Of a DNA stretch of 64,000 bases, positions 1 to 9,500 are shown piece by piece (positions within the stretch are counted from its first letter, which is position 1; every line of letters starts with the position of its first letter). The DNA is from Sorangiineae bacterium NIC37A_2 (GTDB lineage Bacteria; Myxococcota_A; Polyangia; Polyangiales; Polyangiaceae). The notes below the pieces were generated by a model. It did no database searches and was not told where the DNA came from. It worked only from the letters and a program-made list of their open reading frames with translations. The stretch covers positions 176,487-240,486 of the forward strand of contig NASX01000001.1 of assembly GCA_002085155.1 (NCBI GenBank), in the 5' to 3' direction. The position numbers and the translations under genes were made by a program.

Positions 1-1
1 C

Positions 2-655
2 GGGGCCAGTCTCGACGTCGCGACCGACGCTCGTCGTTACGTGGAGATCGAGCTCAACTCCGCAAGCGACAACCCGATCATCGATCCGGTCACAAAGACC
101 ATCGCCCATGGCGGGAACTTCTACGGAGGACACATCTGCCACGCGATGGACAGCGTGAAGGTGCAGCTCGCGAACGTCGCCGATCTGTTAGATCGGCAGC
201 TCCTGCTCCTCTGCAACCCCATGACGAGCCGCAAGCTCCCCGCCAATCTGAGCGGCGCAGAAGGGCCCGGTGCGTCGGCGCACCACGGCTTCAAAGCGCT
301 GCAAATCACCACTTCGGCGCTCGCGGCCGAGGCAGCAAAACAGTCGATTCCGATGAGCATTTTCAGTCGCAGCACTGAAAATCACAATCAGGACAAGGTG
401 AGCATGGGCACCATCGCGGCCCGCGACGCGCTCCGGATCCTCGACCTCACAGAGAACCTCGCGCTCATCCACGCGCTCGCCTTGGCTCAAGCCGCCGACC
501 TCAGAGGCCCCGAGCGCTTCAGCGCGAGTGCAGAGCGCATCCGGTCAGAGATCCGCGCCATCTCCCCTAAGCTCGTCCACGACCGCCCCCTCGACCAAGA
601 CATCGCCGCGCTGCTCGCCTCTTACCGAAAGCGCGAGCTCTTCTCGCACCTCTGA
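2..655 (+). CDS. Aromatic amino-acid ammonia-lyase (HAL/PAL/TAL family), C-terminal part
   Basis: The reading frame is open to the left edge, so the start and the N-terminal MIO-forming Ala-Ser-Gly loop lie outside the window. What is visible matches the C-terminal half of the histidine/phenylalanine/tyrosine ammonia-lyase fold: NSASDNP, then GGNFYGG, then the active-site stretch TENHNQDKVSMG. The family removes ammonia from an aromatic amino acid to give urocanate, cinnamate or coumarate. No hut gene is visible; instead a hotdog dehydratase lies just beyond on the other strand. Ammonia-lyases that feed an aryl starter into flexirubin or aryl-polyene pigments keep such company, so a biosynthetic role is inferred. 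Substrate cannot be assigned because the selectivity residues are not in view. Confidence 0.85.
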   Translation, partial: GASLDVATDARRYVEIELNSASDNPIIDPVTKTIAHGGNFYGGHICHAMDSVKVQLANVADLLDRQLLLLCNPMTSRKLPANLSGAEGPGASAHHGFKALQITTSALAAEAAKQSIPMSIFSRSTENHNQDKVSMGTIAARDALRILDLTENLALIHALALAQAADLRGPERFSASAERIRSEIRAISPKLVHDRPLDQDIAALLASYRKRELFSHL

Positions 656-666
656 TCCCCTTCGTC

Positions 667-1131
667 TCAGCCCGTGATCGGGGCGCCCTGTCCCTCACGG
701 GCTCCGGCCCCCTCCTCGCTCGAACCGGTCCTCTGGCGCGTCAAGAACTCGGCTTCGACGTAGACCTCTCCTTCTTCGCTCATCAATCTCCCTGAGAAGG
801 AAGCACTAGGCCCGGAGGTCGCGATCTGCTCGACGCTGGCCACGAGAGACTCGCCGGGGGGAAGGTGAGTGACCTTGAGCTCCACGAACCGGGCACTCAC
901 GAGGTATCCGCCGAGCGGGCGTGTTCCGCCGCCGTAGCCGAGGAATGCAGCCGCCGCCTGAGCCAAGACCTCAAGACCCATGGCCGCCGGCACCCCTCCC
1001 TCCCGCGCGAGGCTTGTGGCCCCGAGCGGGACGGTCGAGCAACGAATCGAGCTCAGGTCCGCGGAAAGGACCGCCCGGAGCACTATGGCGGGGCCACGGT
1101 GTGGGAGGATTTCGGCCACGTCAGGGAACAC
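667..1131 (-). CDS. Hotdog-fold 3-hydroxyacyl-ACP dehydratase-like protein (FabZ/ApeP type)
   Basis: A 154-residue protein starting at GTG. Near the N-terminus LPHRGP carries the catalytic His of FabZ-type dehydratases, and MGLEVLAQAAA near residue 52 matches the conserved Glu-containing helix (normally EAMAQ). Such enzymes remove water from 3-hydroxyacyl-ACP. Stand-alone short versions with LPHRxP occur in aryl-polyene clusters (ApeP type). It converges on the ammonia-lyase with an 11-base gap, which supports a shared pigment or polyketide role. The C-terminal tail (from about residue 135) is Gly/Glu-rich and looks disordered. The start has no strong ribosome binding site. Confidence 0.75.
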   Translation of the reverse strand: MFPDVAEILPHRGPAIVLRAVLSADLSSIRCSTVPLGATSLAREGGVPAAMGLEVLAQAAAAFLGYGGGTRPLGGYLVSARFVELKVTHLPPGESLVASVEQIATSGPSASFSGRLMSEEGEVYVEAEFLTRQRTGSSEEGAGAREGQGAPITG

Positions 1132-1223
1132 CGGCGGATTCTTGGCCGAGATTTGCGCTCCGCGCCACCCGACTGGCCCTTTCTCGCCTCGGTTGCTACC
1201 TCCGACTTGGAGTTTGAGACCCA

Positions 1224-1868
1224 GTGACCCAGATCGTCGACATCTTCCTTCACCTCGACCAGCACCTTGGCGAACTCTCGCAGTCGCTCGGACCGTGGAT
1301 GTACATCGTGCTGTTCGCGATCATCTTCTGTGAGACGGGCCTCGTCATCACGCCGTTCTTACCAGGGGACTCGCTCCTGTTCGCGGTCGGGGCGCTCTGC
1401 GCGCTCGAGAGCTCGGGACTGAACCTTGGGTTGATGATGGGCCTCCTCGTGATCGCAGCGATTCTCGGGGACGCCGCGAACTATGGGATCGGGAGGTACC
1501 TGGGTCCGGCGGTGTTCACGAGCGAGCGCTCTTTCCTATTGAACAAGAACCACCTTTTGCACACGCAGCGCTTCTACGAGAAGCACGGTGGTAAGACGAT
1601 CGTTCTTGCCCGCTTCATCCCCATCGTTCGTACCTTCGCTCCCTTCGTCGCTGGCATCGGACGCATGAGCTACCGCCGCTTCGGAGTCTTCAACGTGGCA
1701 GGTGCGCTCGCTTGGGTCATCGGCTTTTTGTCTCTCGGCTACGCCTTCGGGAACATGCCCATCGTCAAGAAGCAGTTCCACTACGTGATCCTCGCGATCA
1801 TCATTCTCTCGGTATTGCCCGCGGTGATCGAGTTCATCCGCGCCAGGCGCAGCCCCCACGCGGCCTAA
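1224..1868 (+). CDS. DedA-family integral membrane protein
   Basis: 214 residues with several hydrophobic segments (about 27-50, 65-90, 145-170, 180-200). The family hallmarks are present: the re-entrant loop PFLPGDSLLF followed by the FxxRFxPxxRxxxxxxAG-type motif, seen as RFIPIVRTFAPFVAG, and then MSYRRF. DedA proteins act in the inner membrane and are linked to proton-motive-force homeostasis and recycling of undecaprenyl phosphate or other lipid carriers. It is divergent from the dehydratase gene, with about 90 bp between. Its stop codon forms the first three bases of an 18-bp tandem repeat array. Confidence 0.9.
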   Translation: MTQIVDIFLHLDQHLGELSQSLGPWMYIVLFAIIFCETGLVITPFLPGDSLLFAVGALCALESSGLNLGLMMGLLVIAAILGDAANYGIGRYLGPAVFTSERSFLLNKNHLLHTQRFYEKHGGKTIVLARFIPIVRTFAPFVAGIGRMSYRRFGVFNVAGALAWVIGFLSLGYAFGNMPIVKKQFHYVILAIIILSVLPAVIEFIRARRSPHAA

Positions 1869-1937
1869 GACTGAGCGGCCGCCTGAGACTGAGCGGCCGC
1901 CTAAGACTGAGTGGCCGCCTGAGACTGAGCGGCCGCC
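1866..1937. repeat. 18-bp tandem repeat, four copies, starting in the dedA stop codon
   Basis: Four head-to-tail units of TRAGACTGAGYGGCCGCC at 1866, 1884, 1902 and 1920, with a partial fifth unit. Units alternate TAA and TGA at their first codon. The first unit includes the dedA stop codon, so copy-number change would not lengthen the protein, because every unit restores an in-frame stop. Confidence 0.9.
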
Positions 1938-1945
1938 TGAGCGGC

Positions 1946-2034
1946 GCCGCCCGAGGTCGAGCGCCGCCCGAGGTCGAGCCCAGGCGCCCTCGGGAGCCTC
2001 GGGAGCCTCGCGAGCTCCTCGCGAGCTCCTCGGG
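1946..2034. repeat. Successive short tandem repeats (17, 9 and 11 bp units)
   Basis: Directly after the 18-bp array come two copies of GCCGCCCGAGGTCGAGC (1946-1962, 1963-1979), two of CCTCGGGAG (1988-2005) and two of CCTCGCGAGCT (2006-2027), ending in CCTCGGG. No coding capacity is apparent. The block fills the gap between the dedA gene and the convergent Roadblock gene and may form structured RNA at both 3' ends. Confidence 0.8.
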
Positions 2035-2066
2035 CCTGCCCCAAGGAGCTGCTCCGTCGAGGGTCC

Positions 2067-2621
2067 TCAGTTGATGCGCTTACCGCGGAAGAAAACGGCC
2101 CGCTCTTTTCGCGGCGGGCCCGCCCGCCCCATCGATTCCGGCGCGCCCGCACCACTCGACTTCGGCTGCTCGGCGAAGATGTTCTCTGCGAGCGGGAGCG
2201 GCGCCGACGAGATCAGAGTCTGATTCAGGTCGATCGCCGGGGGAGGTGGTGTCACCTCCACGGGGCCCGTAGCGAGGTCGTCCGCCGTGATGCGGCGGCG
2301 CGCCAAATTGACCGCGGTCCGCAGCGCCGAGTCGTTCACATTGGCCGCTGCCATCACGGCCAGGATTCCGCCCGCCGTAGGGGCGAGGGAGAGCTTACTG
2401 CTCGCAAAGCGCAGGTTGCACGCGGAGACATCACCTTCGGAGAGCGCGAGGGCATCCCGCAAGCGAGCGAGACGAGGGCCCACCTTTCGCGCCCCTTCGA
2501 GCAGCTCATCCGGTAAGTCGGCGAACACAAGCTCGCCGTCCCCGTCGAGGAGAAAACTTCCGATCGTGCCGTCAACGTCTTTGAGGGCGTCGAGGGTTCT
2601 TGCAAGTGACTTGGATTGCAT
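2067..2621 (-). CDS. Roadblock/LC7-domain protein
   Basis: 184 residues. Residues about 5-115 read as a Roadblock/LC7 fold: an N-terminal helix, then GTIGSFLLDGDGELVFADLP, a central helix, and the GGILAVMAAAN strand followed by a helix. In bacteria this fold partners small Ras-like GTPases such as MglA (as in MglB) or acts in polarity and sensory switches. The tail (about 120-184) is Pro/Ala-rich and ends in basic residues. It lies 15 bp downstream of the DUF4388 gene on the same strand, so the two are probably co-transcribed. No MglA-like GTPase is in the window. Confidence 0.7.
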   Translation of the reverse strand: MQSKSLARTLDALKDVDGTIGSFLLDGDGELVFADLPDELLEGARKVGPRLARLRDALALSEGDVSACNLRFASSKLSLAPTAGGILAVMAAANVNDSALRTAVNLARRRITADDLATGPVEVTPPPPAIDLNQTLISSAPLPLAENIFAEQPKSSGAGAPESMGRAGPPRKERAVFFRGKRIN

Positions 2622-2636
2622 CTCGCTTCTCCTCTC

Positions 2637-3485
2637 TCAAAACCCTGCGCGCTTCTTGTAGCCGTCAATGTTGCTCGCGCTGTCCGCTTCGAGCGCGACC
2701 ACGGTGTCGCCATCGGGAAAAACGAGCATGGTGCGGTCGGGCGCCTTGCATTCAAGCCCCACGAATTCATCGAGGCCCAGGCCCTGTCCAATGAGCCGAG
2801 CCAGGCGCGCGGCGTAGGCTGCGACGTCCGAGAGATCTCCCACGTCACCCAAGGTACTGACTGTCTGCCCTTCTTCGTCGATGCGCACTGCCCGCAGGAG
2901 GCCATAGCGACCTGCGTCGTTCTCAGATGCTCCCAAGCCATCCTCCATTCGCTTCGCCTCGACCTTTTGCTCACTGGGCGCCCTCGAGGGTCGAGGAGGA
3001 GCAGCGCTCCGCATGCCCGGCGAGCGCGTCGAATCTTTGACGAGGTGCTTCGAGGCGATGGTCTCGCCTGAGTCGGGCACATTTTCGCGGCGAGACTCAT
3101 CGCTGCGACGCATCGCTTCGATCAAGAGCATCTGCCAGCCCGTGTGAATCGTCGGTCGCAGAGGCCACGGCCGCTCCACGCTCACAAACGTCCCATCTTT
3201 CCAGGACATCATCTCAAACACAGCTTCCTCGCCATAGGCGCGACCCGAGGAGGCGTGCACGACGTTGCCTTGATCAAAGAACAGGTAGCCGACCTTTACG
3301 CCGGACGAGACACAGATGACGTGCCGCGCGCCGCGCAAACACTCCATCTGAATCAGATCTCCGAGTGACGCGCCCTGTAGTCGGGCAACGAATCCTCGGG
3401 ATGGACTTTCATCACTACTTTCAATTCGCGGTGCCGGGGGCGTCATTTGGGGAGCAATCCAATCATCCTCATTCCCTGTTCCCAT
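2637..3485 (-). CDS. DUF4388 (PatA-N-like) domain protein with a second C-terminal domain
   Basis: ATG at 3485 is preferred (282 residues); a TTG at 3563 would add 26 residues. Residues about 30-130 match DUF4388, with FVARLQGASLGDLIQMECL followed by strands containing GYLFFDQGNVVHA and the helix EEAVFEMMSWKDGTF. In myxobacteria and cyanobacteria this domain occurs in signalling proteins of unknown ligand. A Ser/Arg/Pro-rich linker follows. The last about 90 residues resemble a divergent Roadblock-like fold (DEFVGLECKAPDRTMLVFPDGDTVVALEAD), which is an inference. The next gene downstream encodes a Roadblock protein, pointing to a small signalling pair. Confidence 0.7.
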   Translation of the reverse strand: MGTGNEDDWIAPQMTPPAPRIESSDESPSRGFVARLQGASLGDLIQMECLRGARHVICVSSGVKVGYLFFDQGNVVHASSGRAYGEEAVFEMMSWKDGTFVSVERPWPLRPTIHTGWQMLLIEAMRRSDESRRENVPDSGETIASKHLVKDSTRSPGMRSAAPPRPSRAPSEQKVEAKRMEDGLGASENDAGRYGLLRAVRIDEEGQTVSTLGDVGDLSDVAAYAARLARLIGQGLGLDEFVGLECKAPDRTMLVFPDGDTVVALEADSASNIDGYKKRAGF

Positions 3486-3644
3486 CGTAGGATCCACTCG
3501 GCCGAAGATCGATAAAATTAGGGTTTCGAATAGCACAGAGGCACGACATGGAGGTGTTACCAAGCCGAAACAAACCTCGCGCGAACCTAGACAGGTCGTG
3601 GGTTCAATAACTTACATTGTGATACTTTGCGGAGGGCATGCCTC

Positions 3645-5072
3645 ATGAGGCGCTCTCGAACTTTGGTCGCTGTCTGCGTCGCTTTGGCCTGCTTTGCCGT
3701 CGCAGGTCAGGTCCTCAGCGCCGAAGGCACACAGCCGCAGCTTTCCTGGGAGGAGTACCGAGATCACCTCGGGCTCCGGTCCATTGCCGACGTTGAGGCG
3801 AGTCCTGTGGGGAAAGAGGGGGGGTTCGCGGTCGACGCGGCCTGGACCCTGTTCGCCGCCATCTTGGTCTTCTGGATGCAGGCAGGCTTCGCGCTGCTCG
3901 AGACCGGGTTCACTCGCGCGAAAAACGCCGTGAATATCCTGATGAAGAACCTCGTCGACTTCAGCGTTGGCTCTGTCGCCTATTGGCTCGTCGGTTTCGG
4001 TCTGATGTTCGGAGCCACCAACGGGTTTTGTGGGCAAACGGGCTTCATGCTCTCCGGTCACGAGAACGACACCTGGTCCTACACGTTCCTCATCTTCCAG
4101 ACCGTGTTCGCCGGCACCAGCGCGACGATCGTCTCCGGCGCGCTCGCCGAACGCACGAAGTTCAGCGCTTATATCCTCTACAGCCTGCTCATTACCGTCG
4201 CGATCTACCCGATCTTCGGGAGCTGGGTGTGGGGCAGCGCAGTCGACGGGAGCGGTTGGCTCGAAGCGCCTCCGGACGGCGTCTTGGACCGACTCGGTCT
4301 GCCCCCTTTCATCGACTTCGCAGGTTCCACAGTCGTCCACTCGGTCGGCGCCTGGGTCGGACTCGCGGGGGTCCTATTTCTCGGGCCCCGTCTCGGAAAA
4401 TACGGCGAAAACAGCAAGCCGCTCCGGGGCCACTCAATGAGTCTCGCGACCCTCGGTGTGTTCATCCTTTGGATGGGCTGGTTCGGCTTCAACTGCGGGA
4501 GCACCACGAGTGTCGCGGGGGGCCTCGGTCCTCACGACGGCTCAGGCAAAGCCATTGGACTCATCGCGGTCAACACAAACCTCGGCGCGTGCGCTGGCGC
4601 CCTGGCGGCGATGATCACGGTCTGGATCCGAACTGGCAAGCCCGAGATCGGAATGACTCTGAACGGGGTTCTCGCCGGCCTGGTCTCGATCACCGCTTCC
4701 TGCTCGGTGATCAATCCCATCTCAGCCCTTGTGATCGGTGCCATCGGCGGCGTCATCGTCGTCTTCGCCGTCGACTTCTTCGAGCGGCTGGAGATCGACG
4801 ATCCGGTCGGTGCCCTCAGTGTGCACGGTATCTGCGGCGCTTGGGGGACGATCGCTGCTGCGCTCTTCCACTACGAAGGATTTCGCCCGGCGCAGCTCGC
4901 CACCCAGCTGATTGGGGTTATCTCCGCTTTTGTCTGGGCCTTTGCAGGGGGAGCGCTCATCTTCTGGCTCCTCAAGATCACGATAGGTCTGCGCGTCGAC
5001 CCGAACGACGAAATCGACGGCCTTGACCTGAGCGAGCATGGCGGTGAAGCATACCCGCGCGAAGAATTCTGA
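3645..5072 (+). CDS. amt: Ammonium transporter (Amt family)
   Basis: 475 residues from ATG 3645, which has GGAGGG eight bases upstream. Residues 1-26 are a signal peptide ending at LSA, as in Amt proteins with a cleaved leader. The family signature FWMQAGFALLETGFTRAKN and KNLVDF are present, as are the pore twin histidines in VVHSVGAWVGL and VHGICGAWGT. The C-terminus LSEHGGEAY matches the conserved cytosolic tail. It imports ammonium across the inner membrane. Unlike most loci, no glnK/PII gene is adjacent. It is divergent from the DUF4388 gene. I could not identify a sigma54 promoter in the 159-bp gap. Confidence 0.95.
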   Translation: MRRSRTLVAVCVALACFAVAGQVLSAEGTQPQLSWEEYRDHLGLRSIADVEASPVGKEGGFAVDAAWTLFAAILVFWMQAGFALLETGFTRAKNAVNILMKNLVDFSVGSVAYWLVGFGLMFGATNGFCGQTGFMLSGHENDTWSYTFLIFQTVFAGTSATIVSGALAERTKFSAYILYSLLITVAIYPIFGSWVWGSAVDGSGWLEAPPDGVLDRLGLPPFIDFAGSTVVHSVGAWVGLAGVLFLGPRLGKYGENSKPLRGHSMSLATLGVFILWMGWFGFNCGSTTSVAGGLGPHDGSGKAIGLIAVNTNLGACAGALAAMITVWIRTGKPEIGMTLNGVLAGLVSITASCSVINPISALVIGAIGGVIVVFAVDFFERLEIDDPVGALSVHGICGAWGTIAAALFHYEGFRPAQLATQLIGVISAFVWAFAGGALIFWLLKITIGLRVDPNDEIDGLDLSEHGGEAYPREEF

Positions 5073-5092
5073 CCGTTCCAACGACCGAGGAC

Positions 5093-5140
5093 GCGGCCTC
5101 ACGCGAGAGGGCGAGGCCGCTCACCGGGTTCACTTTTTTT
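5093..5140. terminator. Stem-loop between convergent amt and efflux operon
   Basis: Perfect 8-bp arms GCGGCCTC (5093-5100) and GAGGCCGC (5113-5120) with a 12-base loop. A run of seven T follows at 5134-5140, 13 bases downstream and inside the 3' end of the opposing gene. It probably ends amt transcription, although the T-run is further away than in a textbook terminator. Confidence 0.5.
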
Positions 5141-6575
5141 GGACGCGCCAGCCGCCGCCCAAGGCCTGATACAAGCTCACCATCGTCAGAAGCTGGCGCT
5201 TCTTGGTCTCGATGAGCTCGAGCTCCGCGTCGAGGGCGTCCCGCCGCGTCATGAGCACCTCCATGTAGTCTGCGCGCGCAGATTGAAAGAGCACGTTCGA
5301 GATTTCAACGGACTCCGTCAGCTTTTCCACCTGCTTGGCCTCGAGCTCATAGCTCTTCTTGAGGTTCTCCATGCGCGCGAGCTGGTTCACGACATCGGTG
5401 AATGCCTGAAGGACCGTCTTCTCGTATTGATAGACGGCCCGGAGCTGCTCGGCGTTCGCGGTGCGGTACTCGGCGGCGATCCCAGCCCGATTCAAGAGCG
5501 GCGCGCTCAGATTCCCGGCCAAGTTGTAGATCAAAGAATCAGGAGTCGCGACCAAGTGCTGAGCGTTGAAGGACCGGTAGCCGACCTCTGCGTCGATGCT
5601 GAGCGAGGGGTAGAAGTTCGCCTTGGCGGCCTTCACGTCGAGCTTGGCTGCTTCGAGCTCAAGCTCGGCCTGGCGCACGTCAGGCCGATTCTCGAGCAGA
5701 TCTGCGGGCAGGCCCGCGCTCAGAGCTTCAGGCAGCGGGCTCTTGAGCCGCACGGGGTCGCGCGCGACCTTCGTCGGATAGCGGCCAACCAGGAAGTTGA
5801 TGCGGTTTTCTAGCTGCACCCGCTCCTGTTCGAGCTCATAACGCCGACTCTTGTTCTTGAGCACTTCGGCCTCGAAGCGCTGCACCGCGAGCTCCGTCAC
5901 TCGAGCCGCGAGCTTCTCGAGCCGAACGACCTCGAGCGCGTCCATCTGCAGCTCGATGTTCTTGTCGAGAACTTCGAGCTCATTGTCGATCGCGATCAGC
6001 TCGTAATAGGACCGAGCGATCTCTGCCACGAGCTCCGTGATCAGGAAGTTCCTCCCTTCGATTTGCGCGAAGTAACGAAGCTGCGCCGCGTCCGCCGCAT
6101 TCCTGAGCTTCCTCCACACATCGATCTCCCAGGAGCCTGCCAGACCGAACTTGAAGTCTCCGAGATTTTCTGGGAGTTCGTGCGCCTCGTCGCTCACACC
6201 CTGACTCGTGTTCTTCCCGACGCGCTCCACCCCGGCGCCGGCCCGAGCGCTGAGCTTGGGCAGGTATTCGCCCTTCCTCGCCTGGACCTCAGCGTAAGCG
6301 ATCACGATCTCCTGAAGGCGGATATTCAGCTCCTGATTGTTCGCGAGGGCCGCTTCGATGAGCGCGCGGAGCTCTGGTTCGGCGAAGAACTCCTCCCAGC
6401 TCTTTTGGCTGATGTTCTCTCCGGAGCGGGCCGCCGCGGCTTCGGACGCCAAGAACTGACTCGGGACGTCCTTCTTCGCCTCCCGCGGCGGGTTATCCTT
6501 GAGCGAGGGAAGACACCCGCTCAAGACGAGGCTCAGAAGGACACCGCCGAACGCGACGTGCCTGTTAGCTCTCAT
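5130..6575 (-). CDS. RND efflux outer-membrane lipoprotein (NodT/OprM family)
   Basis: 481 residues from ATG 6575. This start overlaps the stop of the RND pump gene by 11 bases, indicating translational coupling. The signal peptide ends in a lipobox, LVLSGC, so the mature protein is a lipoprotein. The rest has the duplicated OMF pattern: long helices rich in Ala/Glu with LIEAALANNQELNIRLQ early and a second repeat starting near LLENRPDVRQAELELEAAKLDV, the hallmark RPDV motif. It forms the trimeric outer-membrane channel of the tripartite pump encoded by this operon. Confidence 0.92.
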   Translation of the reverse strand: MRANRHVAFGGVLLSLVLSGCLPSLKDNPPREAKKDVPSQFLASEAAAARSGENISQKSWEEFFAEPELRALIEAALANNQELNIRLQEIVIAYAEVQARKGEYLPKLSARAGAGVERVGKNTSQGVSDEAHELPENLGDFKFGLAGSWEIDVWRKLRNAADAAQLRYFAQIEGRNFLITELVAEIARSYYELIAIDNELEVLDKNIELQMDALEVVRLEKLAARVTELAVQRFEAEVLKNKSRRYELEQERVQLENRINFLVGRYPTKVARDPVRLKSPLPEALSAGLPADLLENRPDVRQAELELEAAKLDVKAAKANFYPSLSIDAEVGYRSFNAQHLVATPDSLIYNLAGNLSAPLLNRAGIAAEYRTANAEQLRAVYQYEKTVLQAFTDVVNQLARMENLKKSYELEAKQVEKLTESVEISNVLFQSARADYMEVLMTRRDALDAELELIETKKRQLLTMVSLYQALGGGWRVQKK

Positions 6576-9500
6576 GGGCCATCTCCTCCGTGAGAGGCTC
6601 GTCCCGCTCATCACGAATCAAGCTCTTGCCGTCGGCGAGCGCGCCGAAGATGTAATAGAGACCTGGCACGATCAAGACGCCGAAAATCGTCCCAAACAGC
6701 ATGCCCCCGAGCGCTGAAGCGCCGATGGTTCGATTGCCGATGGCACCGGGACCGGTGGCCCGCACGAGCGGAATCAGGCCCGCGATGAACGCAAACGAGG
6801 TCATGAGAATGGGGCGGAAGCGCACCTTCGCCCCCTCGATGGCTGCCTGAGCGATACTTGCCCCTTGTCTGCGCTTTTGTACCGCAAACTCCACGATCAA
6901 GACCGCGTTTTTCCCGAGCAAGCCGACCAACATCACAAGCCCGACTTGAGCATAAATGTCGTTGGCGAGGCCCATGGTCTTGAGGAGTAAGAACGAGCCA
7001 AACACCCCGGGAGGCAGGGAGAGCACCACGGCGAACGGGATGATGAAGCTCTCGTACTGAGCGGCGAGCACTAAGTACACGAACGCGAGCACGATCAAGA
7101 AGATGAACAGCGCTTCGTTCTGTCGCTGCGCCTCATCGAAGGACAGTCCTTCCCAGGCGATGTCGTAGCCGCGCGGGAGCGTTTCCGCCGCGACCTCTTT
7201 CACCGCTTGGATCGCGTCACCGCTCGTATAGCCCGGTGCCGGTCCGCCTCGGATGGCCGCCGAATTATAGAGGTTATAGCGGGTGATTTCGTTCGGTCCC
7301 TGGGTCTTTCTCATCGTCATGAAGGCCGAATAGGGAACCATCTCGCCGCGGTCGTTCTTCACATAGAGGTTCAGGACGTCCGAAGGCAGCCTGCGGAACT
7401 CCGGTGCCGCTTGTGTGTACACCTTGAAGAAGTTCTGGAACCGAATGAACCCCTGCTCGTACGTACTTCCGATCAGGATATCGAGGTTGTCCATGGCGGC
7501 CTTGATCGAAACCCCCTTTTGCATCGCGAGATCGTTGTCGATCACGAGCTCGTACTGGGGATAGTTGGCCGCGAAGAACGTAAAGAGTCCGGTGAGCTCC
7601 TTGCGCTTGCGCAAGTTGTCCATGAACTCCTGATTGATCCGATCGAACTCCTGATAGTCGGTGCCGTTTGTCTTATCGAGCAAACGCAAAGCAAAGCCGC
7701 TCGCCGCGCCGTAGCCGGGCACGGCCGGCGGTTCGAAGAACTCGACGATGGCCCCGATATCCTTCGACCTCTCCTCGAGCTCTTCGATGATCTCAGTCAC
7801 CGAGTGTTTCCGCTCACTCCAGCTCTTGAGGTTGATCAGACACGTGCCCGCGTTTGATCCGCGACCCTCCGTGAGGACCTCGTACCCTGCCAAGGAGGAC
7901 ACCGACTCGATGCCTTCGACCTCCTCCGCGATCGCTTGGAGCTCTCTCGAGACCGCGTTCGTTTGCTCGAGCGTGGAGCCGGGCGGGGTCTGGATGATCG
8001 CGTAGATCATGCCCTGGTCCTCGTTGGGCACGAACCCTGCGGGCAGGATCTTGTTGACCTGGAGGATCCCGAGACAGAACGCGATCAAGAGCCCGAACGT
8101 CACGCTCCGCCTCGTCACAATCCGCTCGAGCACCTTCACGTAGGCTCCGGTTCCCCGTTCAAATGTCCTGTTGAACGCGGAAAGCAGGACCTGAATCGGA
8201 GTGCGCCGCTTGGGCTTGCCGTGATCGTTCTTCAAGATCATGGCACACAAGACGGGGGTGAGCGTCAGCGCAACGATGCCGGACAGCACAATCGACGAGG
8301 CCATCGTGATCGCAAACTGTCGGTAAAAGATGCCCACCGGGCCGGTCATGAACGCGACAGGCACGAACACCGCGGTCATCAAGAGCGTGATCGCGATGAC
8401 CGCCCCGCTGATCTCCCCCATCACGCTCTTGACGGCTTGGTAGGGAGAAAGATGCTCTTCGGCCATCTTCGCATGCACCGCCTCGACGACAACGATCGCG
8501 TCATCCACGACCACACCGATCGAAAGGACCAACGCGAACAGCGTGATGAGATTGATCGAGATGCCGAAGACCTGCATGAAGATGAAGGAGCCCACAAGCG
8601 AGACGGGCACCGCGAGCGTCGGAATCAGCGTCGAACGAACGTCGCCCAAGAAGAGGAACACAACCAAGGCGACCAGCACGAAGGCTTCGCCCAAGGTGTG
8701 GACGACCTTTTCGATCGACGCATCGAGGAAGGTCGAGACGTCGTAGCTGATCTGGTAGTCCATCCCAGCCGGGAACGTCGTCGCCTTGAGCTCTTCGAGC
8801 TTCGCTTTGACGTTGCCGATGACCTCACTGGCGTTACTGCCGTAGGTCTGTTTGAGCACGATCGCGGCCGAGGGGTGTCCGTCGAGGTTCGAGTAGATGT
8901 CGAAGAACTCGCTCCCGAGCTCGACCTCGGCCACGTCTTTCAGCCGGAGCATTTGGCCATCAGGGTTGGCCCGAAGGATGATGTTTTCGTATTGCTCCGG
9001 CTGATTGTAGCGGCCCTCGTAGACGAGCACGTACTCGAGAGCCTGCGCGTGTTTACCGGAGGCCTGTCCAATGCGCCCCGGGCGCCCGATCACGCTCTGC
9101 TCCGAGATGGCATCCATGACCTCCTCGGTCGACACCCTGTAGGCGCGCATACGATCAGGATTCAGCCAAATGCGCATCGCATATTGGCGCGAGCCCAAAA
9201 TGCGCGTCTGAGCGATGCCCTTGATGCGCCCGAGCTCCGGCAGCATGTGCACGTTCGCGAAGTTGTAGAGAAACTTCTGATCGGCGCTCTTCTCCGTGCT
9301 GTACAGGTTCACATACATCAGCATGCTGGGCTGTACGAAGTTCACGACGACCCCCTCGAGCTGAACGAGCGGAGGGAGGCGGCTCATGACCTGATCAACG
9401 CGGTTCTTCACGTTGACCATGGCTTGATTCGGGTCGGTGCCGAGCTCGAAGATGACCTGAATCGTGGCTTCTCCGGCGCTCGTAGCGTCGGAGATAATGT

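Noticed and set aside
1866..2034. Possible CRISPR or integron attC array
   Set aside because: Repeats are directly adjacent with changing unit size; no spacers, no cas or integrase gene.
3486..3644. Sigma54 promoter or PII-linked site upstream of amt
   Set aside because: No GG-N10-GC pair with good flanks was found in the intergenic region.
3983..5026. 347-residue Arg-rich open frame in the amt gene
   Set aside because: An alternative frame of the ammonium transporter; composition is dominated by Arg.
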